From: Candidatus Cloacimonadota bacterium
GTDB taxonomy: Bacteria > Cloacimonadota > Cloacimonadia > Cloacimonadales > TCS61
DNA length: 6,723 nucleotides
Reading direction: 5' to 3'
NCBI GenBank assembly: GCA_027064945.1
Contig: JAMOPB010000444.1
Span: 1-6,723 of the forward strand
The notes beneath the pieces are model-generated. The model did not search any database. It worked only from the letters and a program-made list of their open reading frames with translations, and was not told where the DNA came from. Below are positions 1 through 5,685 of the stretch, piece by piece; position 1 is the stretch's first letter, and each line of letters begins with the position of its first letter. Position numbers and translations under genes: made by a program.

Positions 1-1017
1 TAAAGTTGCCTCAATTTCTGTAGGATGATGAGCGTAATCATCATAAATTAAGATATCATTAAATTTTCCTTTATATTCAAATCTTCGGAAAACACCATTA
101 TATTCTTCAAGACCTTTTTTTATTTTATCAAATGGCAGATCAAGTTCAAAACCGATAGCAATTGCGTGTAATGCATTTAGAATATTGAAATTACCCATTA
201 CATTCAAATTTATTCTACCCATGTTTTTTCCGTAGATTAGCACATCGAATTTTGATTGAAAATTTTTCATTTCAATATTTTCTGCCCTCACATTTGCTTG
301 CCTTGATAAGCCGTAAGTTACAATATTTTTCTTAATTTTTGGTAAAATACTTTGCACTCCATTATCGTCCAAACAGGCAACAACACATCCGAAGAAAGGA
401 ACTTTATTAGCGTATTGGATAAATGCTTCTTTTACGCCTTCCAGATTAGAATAACAATCTAAGTGATCAGCTTCGATATTGGTTATGCCGGCAATTATCG
501 GACTTAACGTGAGAAAAGATCTGTCAAATTCATCAGCTTCAACCACAATATATTCATTTGAGCCGAGTAAGTTATTTGAACTGTAATTTTTTACTATTCC
601 GCCCACAATTATTGTCGGATCTAAATCTGCAGCAGCAAGAACGCTTCCAACCATAGAAGTTGTAGAAGTTTTTCCATGAGTTCCGGCAATTCCAATTCCA
701 TAGCTCATTCGCATTATTTCAGATAGCATCTCTGCTCTCCGAATCACAGGAATTTTATTTTTGTTTGCTGCTTGAATTTCGGGATTATCATCTTTTACTG
801 CTGAAGATTTTACTACAACATCCGCATCTTTAATTAAATTTGGATCATGACCTTCGGCAATTTTTGCACCAAGTTTTTCCAATTTATCTGTAATTTCAGT
901 TTTTCTTAAATCGGAACCACTGATTGTAAAGCCTTGATTTAATAATAATTCAGCGATTCCACTCATTCCAATTCCGCCGATTCCAACGAAATGGATATTT
1001 CTAATTTTTCCTAACAT
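1..1017 (-). CDS. murC: UDP-N-acetylmuramate--L-alanine ligase MurC (3' end cut by window)
   Basis: Cytoplasmic Mur ligase that uses ATP to join L-Ala to UDP-MurNAc, the first amino-acid step of peptidoglycan precursor synthesis. I translated 339 residues by hand from the ATG at 1015-1017; the frame is open to base 1. Visible in order: the N-terminal nucleotide-sugar-binding glycine loop GIGGIGMSG (12-20), the ATP P-loop GTHGKTSTT (112-120), the central-domain motif EADEFDRSF (160-168), TNIEADHLD (179-187), GNFNILNALHAIA (275-287), the start of the C-terminal domain GVFRRFE (308-314) and DDYAHHPTEI (326-335). THGKT with HHPTEI is diagnostic for MurC against MurD, MurE and MurF. Family members are about 450-490 residues, so some 110-150 C-terminal residues lie left of the window. 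The start is supported by a GGGAG site 5 bases upstream and by the glycine loop lying at the expected distance from it. It is last in the visible operon, 18 bases after murG. EADEFDRS is a form I associate with Bacteroidota and Chlorobiota-like MurC (inference). Confidence 0.97.
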   Translation of the reverse strand, partial: MLGKIRNIHFVGIGGIGMSGIAELLLNQGFTISGSDLRKTEITDKLEKLGAKIAEGHDPNLIKDADVVVKSSAVKDDNPEIQAANKNKIPVIRRAEMLSEIMRMSYGIGIAGTHGKTSTTSMVGSVLAAADLDPTIIVGGIVKNYSSNNLLGSNEYIVVEADEFDRSFLTLSPIIAGITNIEADHLDCYSNLEGVKEAFIQYANKVPFFGCVVACLDDNGVQSILPKIKKNIVTYGLSRQANVRAENIEMKNFQSKFDVLIYGKNMGRINLNVMGNFNILNALHAIAIGFELDLPFDKIKKGLEEYNGVFRRFEYKGKFNDILIYDDYAHHPTEIEATL

Positions 1018-1022
1018 TTTAT

Positions 1023-1027
1023 CTCCC
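1023..1027 (-). promoter_or_regulatory. Shine-Dalgarno site of murC
   Basis: On the minus strand GGGAG lies 5 bases before the murC ATG, inside the 18-base gap after the murG stop. This is the only junction in the window with room for a ribosome binding site wholly outside the preceding gene, and it supports the chosen murC start. Confidence 0.7.
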
Positions 1028-1035
1028 GAAATATT

Positions 1036-2097
1036 TTAATGATTTTCGATTATATACTCAGCAATTTTTTCAGCTGCATTTTGATGAACAGAATCTGTGA
1101 AATTGTTTTTGAATTTAGATAAATTCTGTTTCATATCCAATATAGCTTCTAATAATGCATCAGGTGTTAAATTATTTTGTTCTATCATTATTCCTATTTT
1201 ATTATTTACCCAAGCCATCGCATTATGGAATTGATGATTTCCGGCTGCAGAGGGAAGAGGCACGATAATCGTGGGAATTTTATTCACTTCCAATTCTGCT
1301 AAACTAAGAGCACCGCCACGTGCTATGGCAAAGTCGCATTTCCGATAAATTGAATTTATTTTATCAGTAAAATCAAATCCGTAAATTCCCGGTTTATTTT
1401 TTATTTTAGCGGAGAACTCGTTAAAACTATATTTTCCTATTTGCCAGATAAGATCAATTTCGTTTGCATAAATATCATCTAAAATAGGATAAATAGCTTT
1501 ATTTAATGCTAATGAACCTTGACTTCCGCCGAGTAAAAACAATTTTAAACTTTTCTTTCGAAATCCATAATCAATTAAACTTATTGATGTGTTGCTATTA
1601 TTTGGATTTATCGGATTTCCTGTGTAGGAAGTAGGAACATTGGAAACAAAATTATCTCCATTTTTAAATCCCAAAAACAGATGTTTTGCATGCTTAGAAA
1701 GCAATCTTGTTGTTAAGCCGGGATAGCTGTTTTGCTCTTGTAGGAAAAGTGGAATCTTGCATTTGTAAGCAGCATATCCAACCGGTCCACTAACGAATCC
1801 ACCTGTTCCCAAAACTGCATCAGGAGCGAAATCTGTAATGATTTTTTTTGATTTATGAATGCTGCTCATTAGCTTGAAAGGAAATTTTATATGCTGAAGA
1901 GTAAATTTTCTATACAGCTTTTGAACATTAATTCCGGAAAAATCAATTCCGGCATTTTTTGCCAATTTTTCTTCCAAGCTGTTTTTATTTCCAATATATA
2001 AAACTTTCCAACCTTTTTCCTCAAATTTCTTTGCCACTGCTAAAGCTGGAATAATATGTCCGCCTGTTCCGCCGGCTGCTACAATGATTTTTTTCAT
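1036..2097 (-). CDS. murG: Lipid II synthase MurG (UDP-GlcNAc:lipid I GlcNAc transferase)
   Basis: Peripheral inner-membrane GT28 glycosyltransferase that moves GlcNAc from UDP-GlcNAc to lipid I, giving lipid II. It has 353 residues, the usual family length. The N-terminal Rossmann domain carries the glycine loop GGTGGHIIPA (9-18), a second glycine-rich loop GTGGFVSGP (97-105) and QEQNSYPG (120-127; HEQN in many relatives). TGNPI (159-163) marks the approach to the C-terminal, UDP-GlcNAc-binding domain, which carries LGGSQGSLALN (189-199), RGGALSLAE (260-268, with the Glu expected to contact the ribose of UDP) and the GNHQFHNA block (286-293). The Arg-Gly-Gly-Ala sequence differs slightly from the more usual R-A/S-G-A. 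The ATG overlaps the ftsW stop as ATGA, and an AAGGAG site lies 9 bases upstream inside ftsW, so translation is probably coupled to ftsW. The stop is TAA, 18 bases before murC. Confidence 0.97.
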   Translation of the reverse strand: MKKIIVAAGGTGGHIIPALAVAKKFEEKGWKVLYIGNKNSLEEKLAKNAGIDFSGINVQKLYRKFTLQHIKFPFKLMSSIHKSKKIITDFAPDAVLGTGGFVSGPVGYAAYKCKIPLFLQEQNSYPGLTTRLLSKHAKHLFLGFKNGDNFVSNVPTSYTGNPINPNNSNTSISLIDYGFRKKSLKLFLLGGSQGSLALNKAIYPILDDIYANEIDLIWQIGKYSFNEFSAKIKNKPGIYGFDFTDKINSIYRKCDFAIARGGALSLAELEVNKIPTIIVPLPSAAGNHQFHNAMAWVNNKIGIMIEQNNLTPDALLEAILDMKQNLSKFKNNFTDSVHQNAAEKIAEYIIENH

Positions 2098-3257
2098 GAA
2101 ATTCTTCTCCTTCTTTCAGCACTAAAATTTAGTAGCAAGCCGATAGTTATGAAATTTGTTAGAAGTGATGTTCCACCATAGCTAATAAAAGGTAAAGTTA
2201 CTCCCGTAGAGGGAAGGGCTGAAATAGCAACCCCAATATTTACCATAGCATTAAAGAATATATTCATGCCTAGCCCAATAGTGGCAAATTTTACAAAGAG
2301 ATCAGTTTCTTTGTAAGCATTACACCACGTTCGCCAGAAAATACCTGCATAGGCAAATAAGATCAGTAAACTTCCCCAAAGCCCAAAATCTTCTCCGATA
2401 ATAGAAAAAATATAATCTGTTTTTGCTTCGGGAAGAAAATAATGTTTGGCCAGTCCATGATTAGGTCCACGACCCAAAAGCCCACCACTTGCCATAGCTA
2501 TAAGACTTTCCCTTATCTGATATTCTTTTTCTCCTTCATACTCCTGATCCAAATTAAAAGCTTTTAATATTAATGAATATTTTTTAAAGATAGCAGTCCT
2601 TTCACTACGATACTTTGCACCAAATTGCAGAACAATAAAACCGGAAACGATTACGATGGCTATCAAAAGGAAAATTGTTCTGTAAGGAATTTTTGCTAAT
2701 ACCAACATCCAAATTAAAGTTAATCCTGAAATGATTAATGGAGTTAAATGTCTTTCTTTTAAGATTAGAATATAAAATATCGCAACGACAATAATTAAAA
2801 AATTGAATTGCTTGAAAAAAACTATTGGTGTTGCATCTTCTAACCAATCTTTTTTCTTTGATAAAACATTTGCCGTAAATAGTATTAATACAACCCTGGC
2901 GAGCAAACTAGGTTGAATATTAATTCCCAAAACCCTTATGCTTCTGATAGAACCATTTATGTCAGAATCAGGAAAAAACATTGCTTTCAGTGCTACTGAA
3001 ACTAGTAATATAAAAGTTAAGATAACAAGAGGGAAAGAGATTTTCCGAATAAAGTTTATAGAGAGCTTCTGAAATGAAACCCAGAGAAAGAAACTTGAAA
3101 TAATTAACCAAAAAATTTGTCTGAAGAAAAACGACAAGTTATCTCTTACTGAATTAATATTTAATTGCATGAGTGCACCAACGCCAACTAATCCAATGAA
3201 AAGCAGTAATATTATGTTGTCATAATCTACAATAATCGTTTTTCTTTTTTTTCTCAT
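2094..3257 (-). CDS. ftsW: SEDS-family peptidoglycan polymerase FtsW
   Basis: Inner-membrane SEDS glycosyltransferase that polymerises lipid II into glycan strands at the septum, normally with its partner transpeptidase FtsI. At 387 residues it is of normal length. A basic N-terminus (MRKKRK) is followed by about ten hydrophobic segments, roughly at 15-33, 45-62, 74-92, 118-134, 152-167, 170-187, 192-211, 291-310, 323-345 and 362-378. The large extracytoplasmic loop (about 212-290) holds YQIRESLIAMASGGLLGRG (246-264) and FLPEAKTDYIF (274-284), where D281 aligns with the essential Asp of SEDS polymerases. The C-terminal signature LPSTGVTLPFISYGGTS (348-364) is intact. I call FtsW rather than RodA from its place between murD and murG. 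Some family motifs are altered: NGSIRSI (101-107) lacks the usual Arg-Trp, QPSLLAR (115-121) has Leu and Arg where SExxK is usual, and KERHLTP (167-173) stands where PDLGT is expected. Its ATG overlaps the murD stop by one base (TAATG), and the stop overlaps the murG start. Confidence 0.95.
   Translation of the reverse strand: MRKKRKTIIVDYDNIILLLFIGLVGVGALMQLNINSVRDNLSFFFRQIFWLIISSFFLWVSFQKLSINFIRKISFPLVILTFILLVSVALKAMFFPDSDINGSIRSIRVLGINIQPSLLARVVLILFTANVLSKKKDWLEDATPIVFFKQFNFLIIVVAIFYILILKERHLTPLIISGLTLIWMLVLAKIPYRTIFLLIAIVIVSGFIVLQFGAKYRSERTAIFKKYSLILKAFNLDQEYEGEKEYQIRESLIAMASGGLLGRGPNHGLAKHYFLPEAKTDYIFSIIGEDFGLWGSLLILFAYAGIFWRTWCNAYKETDLFVKFATIGLGMNIFFNAMVNIGVAISALPSTGVTLPFISYGGTSLLTNFITIGLLLNFSAERRRRIS
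2107..2112 (-). promoter_or_regulatory. Shine-Dalgarno site of murG inside ftsW
   Basis: AAGGAG on the minus strand, 9 bases before the murG ATG and within the last codons of ftsW. It is the strongest ribosome binding site in the window and fixes the murG start at the ATGA overlap. Confidence 0.75.
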
Positions 3258-4567
3258 TAGGTTAATCCTTCTACAATTTCTTTGAACTTATCTCCCCGTT
3301 TTTCGAAATTTGCAAACATATCATAGCTTGTGCAAGCAGGGGATAGAACAACACTTTCGCCATTTTTTGCTTCTCTGAAAGCCATTTTGATTGCTTCTTC
3401 AAAATTTGAACATTCTGCTATTTCGCAAGTTTGGGAAAAAGCTTTTTTCATCTCCGGAATAGTTTCTCCTATTAGATACAATTTTGCTACATGTCGGGAA
3501 ATATATTTGTTTAAAATGCTATAATCTTCGCCTTTACCGCGTCCGCCCATTATTAATCTGATAGGATTTTCAAAAGATTGTAGCGCATATTTTACGGAAT
3601 CTGTATTTGTGGCTTTGGAATCATTGAAGAATTTGATTCCATTTATTTGTCGAACAAATTCTAAGCGGTGAGGAAGAGATTTAAAAGTTTTTAAAGCTAT
3701 TCTCAATTGCTCAGGTTTAATATCAAAAGGTGATACAGCTAAGATTGCAGCCATACAATTTGCCATATTATGTGGTCCTTTAATGGAAAATTCTGCAGAA
3801 TCATATCTATTGTTATTATGATAAATAATGCCGTCTTGATAATAGATATCAGTTTTATCATTCATAGAAAAAGATAGTTTTGTTCCAAAAATTTTATTAG
3901 AAAATTTTGCAATTACAGGATCATCTGCATTAATAATGGCAAAATCGGAACTGCTTAGATTTCTGAAAATATTAAATTTTGTTTCGGCATATTGTTCAAA
4001 GTTGTCATAACGATTTAGATGGTCCGGAGTAATATTCAAAATTGCAGCTACTTCAGGTTTGAAATCAACGATTTTTTCCAATTGGAAACTGGATAATTCC
4101 AAAACAATAAAATCTATTCCCTTTTTTTCGATCGGATTAGCGGTGAATGCTGTTCCAATATTCCCGGCAAGAATAGTTTTTTTCCCGGAAACTTCCAAAA
4201 TGTGAGCAATTAAACTAACGGTTGTGCTTTTCCCATTTGAGCCCGTAACAGCGATTATTTTGCTGTCGTTGGCTTTTAATCTAAATCCAAGCTCAATTTC
4301 AGAAATTAATTCAATACCTTTTTTTTCAGCTTCCTGTAAAATTGGAATATTGGGAACTCCGGGACTTACTACCATTACGTCACAATCCAAAGCACGTGAT
4401 GTATGACCTGAAAATTCACATTCAAAATCTTTAAGTAATTGATCGGAATTTTCTATTTTATCAGCAGATTTATATTCACTTAAAAATGGCGAATACCCAA
4501 GCTCTTTAAGCTTATAGGCTGCTGCTATTCCGCTTCTTGCTAATCCTAAAATTGTATATTTTTTCAT
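3257..4567 (-). CDS. murD: UDP-N-acetylmuramoyl-L-alanine--D-glutamate ligase MurD
   Basis: Cytoplasmic ATP-dependent ligase that adds D-Glu to UDP-MurNAc-L-Ala. It is full length at 436 residues. The N-terminal UDP-binding domain shows GLARSG (8-13) and VSPGVP (67-72). The central ATPase domain has the P-loop TGSNGKSTT (108-116), GNIG (135-138), LELSSFQL (156-163), NITPDHLNRY (178-187) and YAETKFNIF (193-201), whose K197 fits the carbamylated lysine of the family. The C-terminal domain has HRLEF (300-304), FFNDSKATNTDS (313-324), GGRGKGEDY (341-349) and LSPACTSYDMFANFEKRGD (408-426). The ELSSFQL and NDSKATN motifs distinguish MurD from the other Mur ligases. The ATG lies 2 bases after the mraY stop, and the TAA stop shares its last A with the ftsW start codon. 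All key residues I can check are present, and no frameshift or truncation is seen. Confidence 0.98.
   Translation of the reverse strand: MKKYTILGLARSGIAAAYKLKELGYSPFLSEYKSADKIENSDQLLKDFECEFSGHTSRALDCDVMVVSPGVPNIPILQEAEKKGIELISEIELGFRLKANDSKIIAVTGSNGKSTTVSLIAHILEVSGKKTILAGNIGTAFTANPIEKKGIDFIVLELSSFQLEKIVDFKPEVAAILNITPDHLNRYDNFEQYAETKFNIFRNLSSSDFAIINADDPVIAKFSNKIFGTKLSFSMNDKTDIYYQDGIIYHNNNRYDSAEFSIKGPHNMANCMAAILAVSPFDIKPEQLRIALKTFKSLPHRLEFVRQINGIKFFNDSKATNTDSVKYALQSFENPIRLIMGGRGKGEDYSILNKYISRHVAKLYLIGETIPEMKKAFSQTCEIAECSNFEEAIKMAFREAKNGESVVLSPACTSYDMFANFEKRGDKFKEIVEGLT
3266..3270 (-). promoter_or_regulatory. Shine-Dalgarno site of ftsW inside murD
   Basis: AAGGA on the minus strand, 8 bases before the ftsW ATG and inside the end of murD. 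Together with the TAATG junction it supports the ftsW start, and implies reinitiation by ribosomes finishing murD. Confidence 0.65.
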
Positions 4568-4569
4568 AA

Positions 4570-5685
4570 TTATCTCAGTTTAATTGTTCCTATTGCAACT
4601 GCAGCTAAAAATGCAGCAATAATCCAAAATCTTACTACGATTTTAGATTCTTTTATCCCTTTTAACTCATAATGATGATGAATTGGTGCACATAAGAACA
4701 CACGTCTTCCTTTTCCATATTTTTTCCGAGTGTATTTAAAATAATACCGCTGGATGATGACTGATAACGCTTCGGTTACAAAAATTCCACCGGCAATAGC
4801 AAAGAAAATTTCTTCCCGTAACAAAATAGCTAATACAGCTAAAATTCCGCCTAAAGACAAACTTCCTGTATCGCCTAAGAAAATCTCAGCCGGCTGAGTG
4901 TTATACCATAAAAATCCTAAAATTGTTCCCATCAGAGCTGAAGTGAATATCGTTAATTCTCCGGCATTGGAAATATAATCTAAATTCAAATAATCAGCGA
5001 AGCCATAGTGGCCTTTTAAGAACGCCATTACGCCTAAAGAAAATCCCGCAAATGCGATTGTTCCACCTGCCAAACCATCTAAACCGTCTGTTAAATTCAC
5101 AGCATTTGATGTTCCAACAATCATGAATATTACAAATGGTATGAATAACCAACCTAATTGGACAGCATAATCTTTTAGGAAAGGAATATTTATTCTTGTG
5201 ATAGCACTTGTATCAGGAGCACCATAATAGAGTATTAGTGCAACCATTAAGCCTAATGCTACTTGTGCCAGCAGTTTATATTTTGCTATCAATCCCTTTT
5301 TTGCATGTCTAAAGTTTTTTAAGTAATCATCCAAAAAACCTACAGCGCCTAACCAAATTGTAGTTAGGAACATAATAAGAATATTATTGTTGGTAAGATT
5401 ATTCCATAATAAACTTGAAAGCAAAAGACCGGATAAAACAATTAAACCACCCATTGTAGGCGTTCCTTGTTTCTGACGATGTCTTTCGGGAACATCTTCA
5501 TCGATAGTTTCAATAGCTTGATGCTTTTTCAATAATCTGATAAATCTTGGTCCTAAAAAAAGAGAAAAGACCAAAGCTGTGATAAAAGCAGCAATTGAAC
5601 GAAAAGTTACATATTGGAAAACATTAAAAATGCTAATTCCAAAAACTTGTTTATGTACAATAGGACTAAATAAATGATAAAACAT
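4570..5685 (-). CDS. mraY: Phospho-N-acetylmuramoyl-pentapeptide-transferase MraY (lipid I synthase)
   Basis: Polytopic inner-membrane enzyme that transfers phospho-MurNAc-pentapeptide from UDP to undecaprenyl phosphate, giving lipid I and UMP. It is full length at 371 residues, with about ten hydrophobic segments (roughly 25-45, 76-95, 102-120, 135-154, 176-190, 206-224, 246-260, 274-290, 292-312 and 349-368). Family motifs are intact: GTPTMGG (74-80), FLDDYLK (117-123, with the Asp pair D119-D120), NAVNLTDGLDGLA (194-206), NTQPAEIFLGDTGSLSLGG (262-280, with the third conserved Asp at 272) and APIHHHYELKG (333-343, the HHH motif at 336-338). The Asp residues and the His cluster are those tied to Mg2+ and nucleotide binding in the family. 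The ATG overlaps the murF stop by one base (TAATG) and is preceded by a GAGGT site. I see no large insertion of the kind found in the longer, roughly 400-residue MraY of many Bacteroidia. Confidence 0.98.
   Translation of the reverse strand: MFYHLFSPIVHKQVFGISIFNVFQYVTFRSIAAFITALVFSLFLGPRFIRLLKKHQAIETIDEDVPERHRQKQGTPTMGGLIVLSGLLLSSLLWNNLTNNNILIMFLTTIWLGAVGFLDDYLKNFRHAKKGLIAKYKLLAQVALGLMVALILYYGAPDTSAITRINIPFLKDYAVQLGWLFIPFVIFMIVGTSNAVNLTDGLDGLAGGTIAFAGFSLGVMAFLKGHYGFADYLNLDYISNAGELTIFTSALMGTILGFLWYNTQPAEIFLGDTGSLSLGGILAVLAILLREEIFFAIAGGIFVTEALSVIIQRYYFKYTRKKYGKGRRVFLCAPIHHHYELKGIKESKIVVRFWIIAAFLAAVAIGTIKLR
4573..4576 (-). promoter_or_regulatory. Weak Shine-Dalgarno-like GAGA before murD
   Basis: GAGA on the minus strand lies 5 bases before the murD ATG, overlapping the last codons of mraY. 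The match is short. With only 2 bases between the mraY stop and the murD start, murD translation probably depends partly on ribosomes terminating at mraY (inference). Confidence 0.35.

Noticed and set aside
1018..1035. Gap between murG and murC as a possible promoter or terminator
   Set aside because: At 18 bases it is too short for a promoter, shows no hairpin with a T-run, and is taken up by the murC ribosome site.
2605..2847. 80-codon open frame on the minus strand inside ftsW
   Set aside because: It lies wholly within ftsW in another frame, its product (Asn-, Phe- and Arg-rich) resembles no family I know, and ftsW itself is well supported by motifs.
3245..3252. Run of eight A (minus strand) at codons 2-5 of ftsW, which contains an in-frame slippery-type heptamer
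   Set aside because: Lys- and Arg-rich starts written with A runs are common in AT-rich genomes (murG and murD also start Met-Lys-Lys). No stimulatory hairpin or meaningful shifted product is apparent so close to the start.
3330..3524. 64-codon open frame on the plus strand opposite murD
   Set aside because: Antisense to the conserved C-terminal domain of MurD, with no ribosome site or recognisable product; a chance frame.
4224..4406. 60-codon open frame on the plus strand opposite the P-loop region of murD
   Set aside because: Antisense to strongly conserved coding sequence, with no independent support.
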